DNA of 64,000 bases from Pseudarthrobacter albicanus. GTDB taxonomy: Bacteria; Actinomycetota; Actinomycetes; Actinomycetales; Micrococcaceae. Below the pieces are notes generated by a model, which saw nothing but the letters and a program-made list of their open reading frames with translations, made no database searches and was not told where the DNA came from. The stretch is from contig NZ_JAGPOT010000010.1 in assembly GCF_018224015.1 (NCBI RefSeq), forward strand, positions 1 through 64,000, given 5' to 3'. This document shows, piece after piece, positions 21,395 to 30,375 of this stretch. Position 1 is the first letter of the stretch. Every line of letters begins with the position of its first letter. Both the position numbers and the translations under genes were made by a program.

Positions 21395-21934
21395 CTACAG
21401 GGCTGGCGGCGCGCCGCCAGCCCTGGCAGCGAAGGCAATGACGCGTTTGTCGAACAGCAGCACTATCGCCGCGGCGGCCGGCAGCAGCATGGCCAGCCCC
21501 GCCAGGGGGTACCCGCCGGTCAGGGTCGGGAAGCCGATCGTGAGTGCGAAGAGTTGGGCCACGAGGGCGCCGGCCCTGGGCCAGCGGTAGCCCCGGAAGA
21601 GGAAGCGGGCCACGGCCATGAGCCAGGCGGCAAACGCCAGCAGCAGCCCCAAAGTGAAAACGGCGCCCCAGAACGAGAGCACCGGAGCCCCTGTCAGGAG
21701 CTGGATTCCGTACCAGAGAGCCGCGGCCAGCAGTGCTGTTGCTTCAAGGGAAACAATGATGGAGATGACCAGGACGCCGGCGGGCCGGGCGGCTACCTCG
21801 GCGGGCGGACCGCCGCCGGGTACTCCCGCCGGCACGCCGGGGGGCACATCTGCCGCTTTGTCCCCGGGCACACCGGGGGCCCCGTCCGCGGAATCATCGG
21901 CAGGATCGGAGGCGTTCACCGGGGGTCTTGACAC
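21395..21934 (-). CDS. Small membrane protein of unknown function
   Basis: The 179-residue protein starts at GTG. Its first 50 residues are low-complexity and rich in Pro, Gly and Asp, and about four hydrophobic helices follow (PAGVLVISIIVSLEATALLAAALWYG onward). No recognised motif was seen. It is convergent with the FtsK-type gene, with 40 bp between the stops. Similar small proteins are common in Arthrobacter relatives as hypothetical membrane proteins. No function is proposed. Confidence 0.6.
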   Translation of the reverse strand: MSRPPVNASDPADDSADGAPGVPGDKAADVPPGVPAGVPGGGPPAEVAARPAGVLVISIIVSLEATALLAAALWYGIQLLTGAPVLSFWGAVFTLGLLLAFAAWLMAVARFLFRGYRWPRAGALVAQLFALTIGFPTLTGGYPLAGLAMLLPAAAAIVLLFDKRVIAFAARAGGAPPAL

Positions 21935-22079
21935 ACTGGCACCCTACCGGACATAGTCGACTAAATGTGCGGCCGCGGCCACTCAATGTGATGCATCGCT
22001 CACGATCCCACGGCATCTTGCAGTCAATTACCCCTTGTTTACGGGGCGTTAACATGACACGCTTAATCCAGATGACCGA

Positions 22080-22096
22080 GGGGCCCCAAGGGCCCC
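22080..22096. terminator. GC hairpin with short T-run upstream of whiB1
   Basis: GGGGCCC and GGGCCCC arms with a CAA loop are followed by TTTCTTAT, as in a factor-independent terminator on the plus strand. It lies about 75 bp before whiB1, in a region with no plus-strand gene upstream. It could be an attenuator in a longer whiB1 leader, or a remnant of an upstream unit. Confidence 0.5.
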
Positions 22097-22113
22097 TTTC
22101 TTATGAAGCCTTT

Positions 22114-22129
22114 AGTGAATAATTTCACA
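22114..22129. promoter_or_regulatory. CRP/GlxR-type operator upstream of whiB1
   Basis: AGTGA-ATAATT-TCACA matches the CRP consensus TGTGA-N6-TCACA in 9 of 10 half-site positions. It ends 42 nt before the whiB1 ATG. In Mycobacterium tuberculosis, whiB1 is a known target of the cAMP receptor protein, so a conserved cAMP link is plausible here. Confidence 0.6.
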
Positions 22130-22171
22130 AAGGCAGTTAACGCGTTCCCACGAATGGAGTGACACATCAGC

Positions 22172-22420
22172 ATGGATTGGCGTAACCGCGCAGCGTGCCT
22201 TGACAAGGACCCGGAGCTGTTTTTCCCCGTAGGCAACACCGGTCCCGCGCTCCTGCAGATCGAAGAAGCAAAAAGCGTCTGCCGGCGCTGCCCCGTCATT
22301 GACACATGCCTCCAATGGGCCCTCGAATCCGGCCAGGATGCTGGCGTCTGGGGCGGTATGAGCGAGGACGAGCGCCGTGCGCTGAAGCGCCGTGCCGCAC
22401 GGGCCCGCCGCGCCTCCTGA
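22172..22420 (+). CDS. whiB1: WhiB1-type iron-sulfur transcription factor
   Basis: The 82-residue protein has the four cluster-ligating cysteines C9, C37, C40 and C46 in the WhiB pattern (C-x27-C-x2-C-x5-C). It also has the conserved turn GVWGGMSEDERRALKRR and a basic tail for DNA binding. MDWRNRAAC and PELFFPVGN are specific to the WhiB1/WblE branch, whose 4Fe-4S cluster senses nitric oxide and which binds the primary sigma factor. As in mycobacteria, it is convergent with pdtaS. A CRP-type site lies just upstream. Confidence 0.93.
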   Translation: MDWRNRAACLDKDPELFFPVGNTGPALLQIEEAKSVCRRCPVIDTCLQWALESGQDAGVWGGMSEDERRALKRRAARARRAS

Positions 22421-22477
22421 TCCTCTCCGGTTCAAGGCCCGAACGGCCAATTCCCGTTCGGCTTCGGCAGTAGGCAG

Positions 22478-22511
22478 CAATGGCCGCGGACCATCTGGTC
22501 CGCGGCCATTG
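22478..22511. terminator. Hairpin between convergent whiB1 and pdtaS
   Basis: Sixteen-base perfect arms (22478-22493 and 22496-22511) centred on TC lie 57 bp after the whiB1 stop. They probably act as a terminator for whiB1 and, on the other strand, for pdtaS. Confidence 0.7.
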
Positions 22512-22557
22512 CCCGTTAAATCACCGCCCCGTTAAGTCATTGCCCGTTAAATCACCG
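22507..22557. repeat. 20-bp direct repeat, 31-bp period
   Basis: Two identical 20-bp copies (22507-22526 and 22538-22557) share the core GCCCGTTAAATCACC. The DNA between them contains a third partial copy (CCCCGTTAAGT). The first copy begins inside the right arm of the preceding hairpin. Confidence 0.8.
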
Positions 22558-22597
22558 GGACATTACCCGAAAATTATCCGCTCAGCGGGCGGCCCGC

Positions 22598-24067
22598 TCA
22601 GCGGGTGGCCAGGCTCAGGACAATCTGGACTGCGGTTCCGTTGCCCTCCCGGGCCTTCCACGCGATGGTCCCGCCCAGCTCACTGGTCACCAGCGTGCGG
22701 ACAATCTGCAGGCCCAGCCCCTCCGTGTAGGGCGTTTCGGGGAGGCCCACGCCGTCGTCCTCCACCGTCACCGTGAGCAGCTCCTCGCCGGCTTCGCTTT
22801 CAGAGCGGTCGGCAATCAGCCAGACCGTGCCGGTCCGCCCTTCCAGCCCATGCTCGACGGCGTTGGTCACCAGTTCGTTGATGACCAGTGCCAGCGGGGT
22901 CGCGAAGTCGCTCGGCAGTTCGCCGAACAGCCCCGAGCGCTGCGTCTTGACCTGCTGCGACGGCGAGGCGACTTCGGCTGAGAGCCGGAACTGCCGCCCG
23001 ATCAGCTCGTCGAAGTCGACGCTCTGCGCCAGCCCCTGGGACAGCGTCTCGTGCACCAGCGCGATGGTCGCCACGCGCCGCATGGCCTGCTCGAGCCCCT
23101 GCTTCGCCTCGTCGCTGACCATGCGCCGCGACTGCATGCGCAGCAGGGCCGCGACGGTCTGCAGGTTGTTCTTGACGCGGTGGTGGATCTCGCGGATCGT
23201 GGCGTCCTTCGTGACCAGTTCCATTTCCCGGCGCCGCAGCTCGGAGACGTCGCGGCAGAGGACAAGCGCCCCGAACCGCTGCTGCTCGTCGCGCAGGGGA
23301 ATCGCCCGCAGGGACAGACTGACCCCGCGGGATTCGATTTCGCTCCGCCACGGCATCCGGCCGGTGACCACGAGGGGCAGCGTTTCGTCCACCATGCGCC
23401 TGTCCTTCAGGAGCCCGGCGGTCACTTCGGCCAGGGACCTGCCCTCGAGGGACTCGCCGTCGCCGAGGCGGCGGAAGGCAGAGACGCCGTTGGGGCTCGC
23501 ATACTGGACGATCCCCTCGGCGTCGAGCCTGATCAGGCCGTCACCCACGCGCGGCGCGCCGCGGCGCGACCCCGTGGGCGAGGCGAAGTCGGGCCACAGC
23601 CCGAGCGTGCCCATGCGCAGCAGATCATAGGCACACTGCCGGTAGGTGAGCTCGAGCCGTGACGGCATCCGCGAGCTGGAGAGATCCATGTGGGAGGTCA
23701 CGATCGCGAGCGTCCGGCCGTTGCGGACCATCGGCACGGCCTCCACCCGCAGGGCCATGTCGCTGCTCCAGTTGGTCTCGTTGGAGCGCTCGATCATGCG
23801 GCTCCCCCATGCCTTCTCGACCAGCGGCAACAGGTCCGACCTGATCCCCTCCCCCACGAAGTCGGCGTGGAACACCGTATGCGTGGTGGAGGGGCGGACG
23901 TGGGCCAGCGCCACGTAGCCGAGCTCAGGGTGCGGAAACCACAGCGCCAGGTCGGCGAAGGCAAGGTCGGCGACCATCTGCCAGTCGCCGACCAGCAGGT
24001 GCAGCCACTCGGCATCCCCCGGCCCGAAATCAGCATGCTCCCTGATAGGGTCCGTAAAGATAGCCAC
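22598..24067 (-). CDS. pdtaS: PdtaS-type sensor histidine kinase
   Basis: The product has 489 residues. The first 140 form a GAF-like sensor, a PAS domain follows at about 165-275 (GIVQYASPNGVSAFRRLG), then a HisKA_2 dimerisation domain whose phospho-acceptor is in IREIHHRVKNNLQTVAALLRMQS. The ATPase domain has NELVTNAVEHGLEG, VEDDGVGLP and GLGLQIVRTLV. This soluble kinase type pairs with the ANTAR RNA-binding regulator PdtaR, which is not in the window. GTG 24067 is chosen because GGAGGT lies 5 nt upstream; the frame is open a further 14 codons. It is convergent with whiB1, as in mycobacteria. Confidence 0.88.
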   Translation of the reverse strand: MAIFTDPIREHADFGPGDAEWLHLLVGDWQMVADLAFADLALWFPHPELGYVALAHVRPSTTHTVFHADFVGEGIRSDLLPLVEKAWGSRMIERSNETNWSSDMALRVEAVPMVRNGRTLAIVTSHMDLSSSRMPSRLELTYRQCAYDLLRMGTLGLWPDFASPTGSRRGAPRVGDGLIRLDAEGIVQYASPNGVSAFRRLGDGESLEGRSLAEVTAGLLKDRRMVDETLPLVVTGRMPWRSEIESRGVSLSLRAIPLRDEQQRFGALVLCRDVSELRRREMELVTKDATIREIHHRVKNNLQTVAALLRMQSRRMVSDEAKQGLEQAMRRVATIALVHETLSQGLAQSVDFDELIGRQFRLSAEVASPSQQVKTQRSGLFGELPSDFATPLALVINELVTNAVEHGLEGRTGTVWLIADRSESEAGEELLTVTVEDDGVGLPETPYTEGLGLQIVRTLVTSELGGTIAWKAREGNGTAVQIVLSLATR

Positions 24068-24110
24068 AGCACCTCCATTTGCGACGCACGGCGGGCAGCG
24101 GGATGCCACC

Positions 24111-27100
24111 CTAGCGTCGGACGATTGACCTCAAGAGCCTCAATGCTACAGACAGCGAGGCCATGTCATCCGCTTCGAGGGCGTTGACCTCGTCGAACAT
24201 GCTCTGGGCGCGGCCCAGCTGCTCGATGTTCTGGCCCTCCCACGCCAGCAGCCGTTCTTCGGCAGGCGTCCCCGCAGGGGTCGACTCCAGCACCGCCGTC
24301 GTCATGTCCAGGACAGTGGAGTACAGGTCGTCGCGGAGGGCCGCACGGGCCAGGGCCTGCCAGCGGTCCTTCCTCGGCAGCTTCGTGATGCGTTCGAGCA
24401 GGGAATCGGCGTGGAAGCGGTTGAACACCGTGTAGTAGACATGGGCGATGTCTTCCACGGGCTCGGGGCTGACGCGGACGATCTTGGCGATATCCAGCAG
24501 CACGAAGCTCTCGAACAGCTCCGCCCACCGGTGTGCCAGGTCTTCCGGCAGTTCCCAGCCCCGCGCCTTCTCGAGCCATGCGGCCACCCTGGCATGGTCG
24601 TCGCCACGCAGATAGTCCAGCAGCCGGGCCCGCATGGGGTCCATCAGCGGCTTGAACTCCGCCACGATCTCCGCGATCGGACGGGCGGTGTTGCCCTGGC
24701 TGAGCAGCCAGCGGACTGCCCGGTCCAGGAGCCGCCGGATGTCCAGGTGGACGGTGCTCCAGTGTTCGGTCGGGAACGACGCCGGCAGCTCGTTCAGTTC
24801 CGCGACCATGATGTCCAGCTCGTAGACCTCGCGGAGCGCCACGAAGGCCTTGGCGACGGCGGCCTCGGTGGCCGAGGTCTCCTCCATGGCCCGGAACGCG
24901 AAGGTGATGCCGCCCAGGTTGATCATGTCGTTCGCCACGACGGTCGCGATGATTTCCCGGCGCAGCGGGTGGGTGTCCAGCTCGGCGTCGAACCGTTCCC
25001 GCAGCTGCTTCGGGAAGTAGTCCCGGAGCGTCGCGCGGAACCACGGGTCCTCGGCAAGGTCGCTGTCCCGCAGCGCGGTGGCAAGCTCGATCTTGGCGTA
25101 GGCCGCCAGCACCGAGAGCTCCGGGGACGTCAGGCCCTGGCCCTGGTCCAGGCGCTCGCGCAGCGTCTCGGTGCTGGGCAGCGCCTCGAGCTCCCGCTTC
25201 AGGTCGGCTGACTTATCCAGCCAGTCCATGAGCCGCTCATAGCTGGGGCTCCACTCGGATACCCGCATCCGGTCGTTGAGCAGCAGGATGTTCTGGTCGA
25301 TGTTGTCCTCAAGCACCAGCCGGCCGACTTCGTCGGTCATCGATGACAGGAACTGCGCACGCTCGGCCGGGCCCAGCTTGCCCGCCGCCACCATCCGGTC
25401 CACGAAGATCTTGATGTTGACCTCATGGTCGGAGCAGTCCACGCCGGCCGAGTTGTCGATCGCATCGGTGTTGAGGATGACGCCCTGCAGCGCAGCCTCG
25501 ATGCGCCCGCGCTGCGTCATGCCGAGGTTTCCGCCTTCACCGACGACCTTGACCCGGAGCTGGCGCCCGTCGACGCGGATGGAGTCATTGGCCTTGTCGC
25601 CGACCTCGGCATTGGATTCGGTGCCGGCCTTCACATAGGTGCCGATGCCGCCGTTGTAGAGCAGGTCGGCCGGGGCCAGCAGAATCGCGCGCAGCAGTTC
25701 GGGCGGGCTGAGCTGAGTGGTGCCGTCCGGCAGTCCCAGGGCAGCCCTGACCTGCTCCGAGACGGGGATGGTCTTCGCCTGGCGCGCGTACACGCCGCCG
25801 CCCGCGCTGATCAGTGACTTGTCGTAGTCATCCCAGGATGACCGGGGCAGCTCGAAGAGCCGCCGGCGCTCCGCGAAGGACACGGCCTCGTCCGGGGCCG
25901 GGTCGAGGAAGATGTGCCGGTGGTCGAACGCGGCCAGCAGGCGGATGTGCTTCGAGAGCAGCATGCCGTTGCCGAAGACGTCGCCGGACATGTCGCCCAC
26001 CCCCACCACCGTGAACGGTTCCGACTGCGTGTCGAGGTCCAGTTCGCTGAAGTGGCGCTTGACCGATTCCCAGGCGCCGCGTGCGGTGATGCCCATGGCC
26101 TTGTGGTCATAGCCCACCGATCCGCCGGAGGCGAAGGCGTCGCCGAGCCAGAAGCCGTATTCCGCGGCCAGCCCGTTGGCGATGTCGGAGAAGGACGCCG
26201 TTCCCTTGTCGGCCGCCACGACGAGGTAGGAATCGTCGTCGTCGTGCCGGACGACGCCGGCCGGCGGGACGACCGTCTCGCCCTCCGCCGTCGTGACGAG
26301 GTTGTCCGTGATGTCCAGGAGCCCGCGGATGAAGGTTTTGTAGCAATCGACGCCCTCGGCCATCCAGGCGGCCCGGTCCGCTGCCGGGTCCGGGAGCTTC
26401 TTCGCGAAGAAGCCGCCCTTGGCTCCGGTGGGAACGATCACGGCGTTCTTGACGGTCTGCGCCTTGACCAGGCCGAGGATCTCGGTGCGGAAATCCTCGC
26501 GCCGGTCCGACCATCGCAGCCCGCCGCGGGCCACCTTGCCGAAGCGCAGGTGTACGCCCTCGACCCGGGGCGCGTAGACCCAGATCTCGAACATGGGCCG
26601 CGGGAACGGCAGCCCCTCGATGAGGGCAGGATTGAGCTTGAAGCTGACGTGCGTCTTGTTCTGGAAGTAGTTGGTCCGCAGCGTCGCCTGGATGAGGTTC
26701 CTGAAGGTGCGCAGCACCCGGTCGGCATCGAGGGTTGCGACCTGTTCGATGGCGGCGTCCAGTCCGGTCCGGACCTCGTCCTGCTTGAGCGCGCGCTCGG
26801 CGTCGTCCAGCGCGGGATCGAAGCGTGCCGCGAACAGGGCGGTCAGCCCGCGCGTCACATCGGGGTTCGCCAGCAGGGTGTCCGACATGAACCCGAAGGA
26901 GTTGGTGTTGCCCATCTGGCGCATGTACTTGGCGTAGGCGCGCAGCACGATCACCTGGCGCCAGTGCATCCCCTCGCGCAGCACCAGCCGGTCGAAGCTG
27001 TCCGACTCCACGACACCGGACACGGCTGCCCCGAAGGAATCCCCGAGCAGCTGCCCGGTGCTCAGGGGATCCACCCCGGCCGGGTATTTCAGGCCGAGAT

Positions 27101-28976
27101 CGTAGAGGAAGAAGTCACGGTCGTCCGAGGTTTCGATCTCGAAGGGACGCTCGTCGAGGACCTCGAGGCCGAGATTGTGGAAATAGGGCAGGATCTGGCT
27201 CAGGCTCTTGGGCTCCAGCATGTAGAGCTTGACGCGCGCGTCCTCCTCGAGCGTCGCGCCGGCACCTTCCGGAAGGTACACGTGGACGCCGGGCATCTCC
27301 TTGACGGTTTCCCCGGCCCGTTCGGCCGCCGCGCCGTATTTCTCGAAGCGCGCGATGTCTTCCAGGGCGTCTTCCACTTCGTAGCCGACGCGGTAGCTTT
27401 CCGGGAAGGCTTCGGCCCAGATGGCTGCGAGTTCCTTGGAATCCTCGGCACCGCCGTTCTCGGCCCGGGCGCGCAGGACCTCGGCGATGCCCTCGCTCCA
27501 GGAGCGTGCGGCCCGGACCAGCCGCGTCTCCAGCTCGTCGCTGTTGACGTTGCTGACGTCCGCGTCCTTGGGCAGCCGGATCCGGAAGAACAGCCGGGCG
27601 AGCGCGGATTCGGTCATCCGGGCCTCGTAGTCGATGGACACGGCGTTGAAGGTTTCCCGCAGTTCCTGCTCGATGCGCAGGCGCACATTTGTGGTGTAGC
27701 GGTCGCGGGGCAGATAGACGACGGCCGACATGAACCTGCCGTAAATATCGGGCCGGAGGAAGAGGCGGGTCCGGCGGCGTTCCTGCAGCCGCTGGATGCC
27801 GGTGGTGGTGGCCTCGAGGTCGGGAATCTCGATCTGGAACAGCTCATCGCGGGGGTAGGTCTCGAGGATGCCCAGCAGATCCTTGCCCGAGTGCGAATCC
27901 GGCGGGAAGCCGGCGTCGTTCAGCACTGTGGCGACCTTCTCGCGGACCACGGGGATATCGCGGACGGAGCCGGCGTAGGCGCTCGTGGCGAAGAGGCCGA
28001 TGAAGCGGCGCTCACCGTTGACGTTGCCGGCGGCGTCGAAACTCTTGACCCCGACATAGTCCAGGTACGCCGGCCGGTGCACCGTGGAGCGGGAGTTGGC
28101 CTTCGTGATCACGAGCGCACGCTTCTCGCGGGCCTTTTTCCGGCCTGCCGAGGTGAGGTGCTGGATTTGGTGCGGCGTGCTGGTGCCGCCGCGGAGCAGG
28201 CCGAGGCCGCTGTCATCCCGGGGTTCCAGCACGTCCTCGCCGGCCACGTTGACGAGATCGTATTCACGGTAGCCGAGGAAGGTGAAGTTTCCATCGTCCA
28301 GCCAGCGCAGCAGGTCCTGGGCCTGGCGCAGTTCGGCGATCTGCGCCGGGTTGGACACCTTGTCCAGGTCAGCGGCGATCTCGAGCGCCTTGGTGCGCAT
28401 CCTGGGCCAGTCCTCGACGGCGGCGCGGACGTTGCTGAGCACATGCCGGATACCGTCAAGCAGCCTGGCGCGCTTGCCCTCGTCGACGCGGTCGATTTCG
28501 ACGGCGATCCAGGACTCCATGTGGGAGGCGTTGTCGCCCTGGGCGATCAGGTGGGAGAGGTTGGGCATCGCCGCGGTGTCTCCGCTGGAGATGCCCAGAT
28601 GGGAGGGCACGCGCGAGACTTTGACCAGTCCGCCGCCCTCACGGTTGCGCGCCACCACGAACAGCGGGTGCAGCACCAGGTGGATGGGCGCCTGCTGCCG
28701 GACCAGTTCCGCGTTGACCGAGTCCACCAGGAAGGGCATGTCATCGGTGACGACGTAAACGACGCTGCAGTCGCCCTCATCGATGATGGAAATATTGGCA
28801 ATTCCCGGGAGCCGTTTGGTGGCGACCCGGAGGTGGGCCTGTGCCCTTGCGGCCAGGGTTTCCTGGGCATAGCCCCGGGAATCCTCTTCCGGGAGGTGCT
28901 CGTAATAATCCTGGAGGTAGCCCTCACCGGCACTGATCGAAACGGGGTGATCCTCCACGCTGGACCCAGACGACAT
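24111..28976 (-). CDS. gdh: NAD-specific glutamate dehydrogenase, large (180-kDa) type
   Basis: At 1621 residues this is the usual length for L-GDH180 enzymes, which convert glutamate to 2-oxoglutarate and ammonium with NAD. The catalytic segment around residues 815-860 contains GGLRWSDRREDFRTEILGLVKAQTVKNAV and PTGAKGGF with the conserved lysines. GVGDMSGDVFGNG and VVGEGGNLGMTQRGRI follow in the nucleotide-binding part. The long N-terminal region holds ACT-like regulatory sequence. ATG 28976 is taken as start because GGAGGCG lies 8 nt before it; the frame continues 93 codons upstream without support. It is monocistronic. Confidence 0.93.
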   Translation of the reverse strand: MSSGSSVEDHPVSISAGEGYLQDYYEHLPEEDSRGYAQETLAARAQAHLRVATKRLPGIANISIIDEGDCSVVYVVTDDMPFLVDSVNAELVRQQAPIHLVLHPLFVVARNREGGGLVKVSRVPSHLGISSGDTAAMPNLSHLIAQGDNASHMESWIAVEIDRVDEGKRARLLDGIRHVLSNVRAAVEDWPRMRTKALEIAADLDKVSNPAQIAELRQAQDLLRWLDDGNFTFLGYREYDLVNVAGEDVLEPRDDSGLGLLRGGTSTPHQIQHLTSAGRKKAREKRALVITKANSRSTVHRPAYLDYVGVKSFDAAGNVNGERRFIGLFATSAYAGSVRDIPVVREKVATVLNDAGFPPDSHSGKDLLGILETYPRDELFQIEIPDLEATTTGIQRLQERRRTRLFLRPDIYGRFMSAVVYLPRDRYTTNVRLRIEQELRETFNAVSIDYEARMTESALARLFFRIRLPKDADVSNVNSDELETRLVRAARSWSEGIAEVLRARAENGGAEDSKELAAIWAEAFPESYRVGYEVEDALEDIARFEKYGAAAERAGETVKEMPGVHVYLPEGAGATLEEDARVKLYMLEPKSLSQILPYFHNLGLEVLDERPFEIETSDDRDFFLYDLGLKYPAGVDPLSTGQLLGDSFGAAVSGVVESDSFDRLVLREGMHWRQVIVLRAYAKYMRQMGNTNSFGFMSDTLLANPDVTRGLTALFAARFDPALDDAERALKQDEVRTGLDAAIEQVATLDADRVLRTFRNLIQATLRTNYFQNKTHVSFKLNPALIEGLPFPRPMFEIWVYAPRVEGVHLRFGKVARGGLRWSDRREDFRTEILGLVKAQTVKNAVIVPTGAKGGFFAKKLPDPAADRAAWMAEGVDCYKTFIRGLLDITDNLVTTAEGETVVPPAGVVRHDDDDSYLVVAADKGTASFSDIANGLAAEYGFWLGDAFASGGSVGYDHKAMGITARGAWESVKRHFSELDLDTQSEPFTVVGVGDMSGDVFGNGMLLSKHIRLLAAFDHRHIFLDPAPDEAVSFAERRRLFELPRSSWDDYDKSLISAGGGVYARQAKTIPVSEQVRAALGLPDGTTQLSPPELLRAILLAPADLLYNGGIGTYVKAGTESNAEVGDKANDSIRVDGRQLRVKVVGEGGNLGMTQRGRIEAALQGVILNTDAIDNSAGVDCSDHEVNIKIFVDRMVAAGKLGPAERAQFLSSMTDEVGRLVLEDNIDQNILLLNDRMRVSEWSPSYERLMDWLDKSADLKRELEALPSTETLRERLDQGQGLTSPELSVLAAYAKIELATALRDSDLAEDPWFRATLRDYFPKQLRERFDAELDTHPLRREIIATVVANDMINLGGITFAFRAMEETSATEAAVAKAFVALREVYELDIMVAELNELPASFPTEHWSTVHLDIRRLLDRAVRWLLSQGNTARPIAEIVAEFKPLMDPMRARLLDYLRGDDHARVAAWLEKARGWELPEDLAHRWAELFESFVLLDIAKIVRVSPEPVEDIAHVYYTVFNRFHADSLLERITKLPRKDRWQALARAALRDDLYSTVLDMTTAVLESTPAGTPAEERLLAWEGQNIEQLGRAQSMFDEVNALEADDMASLSVALRLLRSIVRR

Positions 28977-29034
28977 CGACAAACGCCTCCATAAAAGCAG
29001 TAGATGGCCGCCTCTTTGCGACCTTAAATCGACC

Positions 29035-30375
29035 CTAACCCTTTGCCCGGCGCTTTGCTCTGGAAGTAAAGACAGAGGATTCACGATTTCGCTGTGCGGG
29101 TGCACAAACCAGTTTTGCGATGGCTTTCCGGAGGGCTGATTCCGGGGCTGACTCCAGCAGCAGGGAACCGGAGAGCAAGGCCGCGTCGCTCGCCGCGGGG
29201 TCTGCCGGAAGGAAGGCGGACAGCGCCGGCCCCGGGCCGTAGCGTTCCCACGCATCCCGCAGTTGCCGCTCCGGGGACCGTCCCACTGCGGAGGCCCGGA
29301 CCTTGTTCAGCACGACTGTCGGGGACGCCTGCGGGACCGCGGTTTCCAGCTCGGCCAGCCCCCGGACGAGCCTAGGCACGCCGAGGGAATCGGCCGATCC
29401 CACGGCAAAAACGGTATCTGCCATTTCCAGGCTCCTCAGCGTTGCGGCGTTCCGGCGCGGCGCCATCGTGTCAAAGCTCAGCTCTTCATCGGCCTCCAGG
29501 CAAAAACCGGTGTCCACCACCGTCACGTCCGCGATCTCCCGCGCCCGCTCCAGGACGAGCGAGAGTGCGGCGGCCCGGAGTTCGGTCCACCGGTCCGCCC
29601 GGGTGATGCCGGTCAGCACCCGGAAGGTCCCCGACCTCGTGGCCACGGGCGCGGCGATCCTGAGCAGTGCGTCGCCGTCGAGCAGTCCCTGGTCCGCCAG
29701 CCGGCAGGCCTGGGCCACCCCGGCTGCCTCATCCAGCAGCCCCAGCATGGCTGCCACACTGGCGCCGTAGCTGTCGGCATCGACCAGCAGCACCGATTTG
29801 CCGTCCGCGGCCAGCTCCCCGGCGATGTTCGCGGCCACCAGGGTCCTGCCCGGCGAACCGGCAGGGCCCCAGACAGCGATGATCTGCCCCTTCCCGGCGC
29901 GGGCAGGCGTGCCGCCCGGGCCGCCGTCGGCACCGTCCGCCGCCGGCCGGGTTCCCTCCCCGGGCACCTGGAAGGCACTGTCCGAGACGGCACTGTCCAC
30001 TGCCGGCCACGGCCGCGGCCCGGCTCCGCTCAGCTGGGCCACGGCCCCCGAGATGCGGGCGGCAAGTGCCGCGGCAGGGACCCCCGGCAACTCGGTCGCG
30101 ACGCCGATCCCGCGGAGCCGGGCCATCTCCCTGGGGTCCTCCGTCAGGGCCACGACAACTACTCCGACGGCGGAGAGCCGGTCAACCAGTGACGCCGTCA
30201 GTTCCTCGCTGCCCGCCGCGACGACGGCGGCGCGGGCCAGCCCGCTTTGGCAGGCCGCGAGCAGCTCCGCGAGTTCGCCGCATCTGCGGACCACGGACAC
30301 CGGTCCGTGGAGGCGTTCAAGTCCACCGACCAGGTCCTCGCGGGTGTGCCCGACGGTCACGACCGGGATGCTCAT
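29035..30375 (-). CDS. CpaE-like MinD/ParA-family ATPase
   Basis: The 446-residue protein has a receiver-like N-terminal domain lacking the phosphorylation motif (residues 1-115). A Pro/Ala linker and a P-loop ATPase domain follow, beginning at IIAVWGPAGSPGRTLVAANIAGELA. The Walker A reads GPAGSPGRT, with Arg in place of the usual Lys before Thr, while VLLVDADSYGASVAAMLGL is the standard MinD-type block. It ends in a basic tail. It overlaps the SAF-domain gene by 4 bp. CpaE proteins localise Flp/Tad pilus machinery, but no other Tad gene is nearby, so its partner is unknown. Confidence 0.75.
   Translation of the reverse strand: MSIPVVTVGHTREDLVGGLERLHGPVSVVRRCGELAELLAACQSGLARAAVVAAGSEELTASLVDRLSAVGVVVVALTEDPREMARLRGIGVATELPGVPAAALAARISGAVAQLSGAGPRPWPAVDSAVSDSAFQVPGEGTRPAADGADGGPGGTPARAGKGQIIAVWGPAGSPGRTLVAANIAGELAADGKSVLLVDADSYGASVAAMLGLLDEAAGVAQACRLADQGLLDGDALLRIAAPVATRSGTFRVLTGITRADRWTELRAAALSLVLERAREIADVTVVDTGFCLEADEELSFDTMAPRRNAATLRSLEMADTVFAVGSADSLGVPRLVRGLAELETAVPQASPTVVLNKVRASAVGRSPERQLRDAWERYGPGPALSAFLPADPAASDAALLSGSLLLESAPESALRKAIAKLVCAPAQRNRESSVFTSRAKRRAKG

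Noticed and set aside
17197..21934. Complete type VII secretion locus around the FtsK-type gene
   Set aside because: No WXG100-sized gene or EccB/EccD/MycP-like protein is found on either side. Only the ATPase is supported.
22598..24067. Two-component pair for the PdtaS kinase
   Set aside because: No ANTAR or receiver-domain gene lies next to it; the neighbours are whiB1 and glutamate dehydrogenase. The partner must be elsewhere.
25914..28994. Long plus-strand open frame of 1026 codons opposite the glutamate dehydrogenase gene
   Set aside because: It is antisense to a well-supported gene. High GC content removes stop codons from the reverse frame, and the translation has no family motif.
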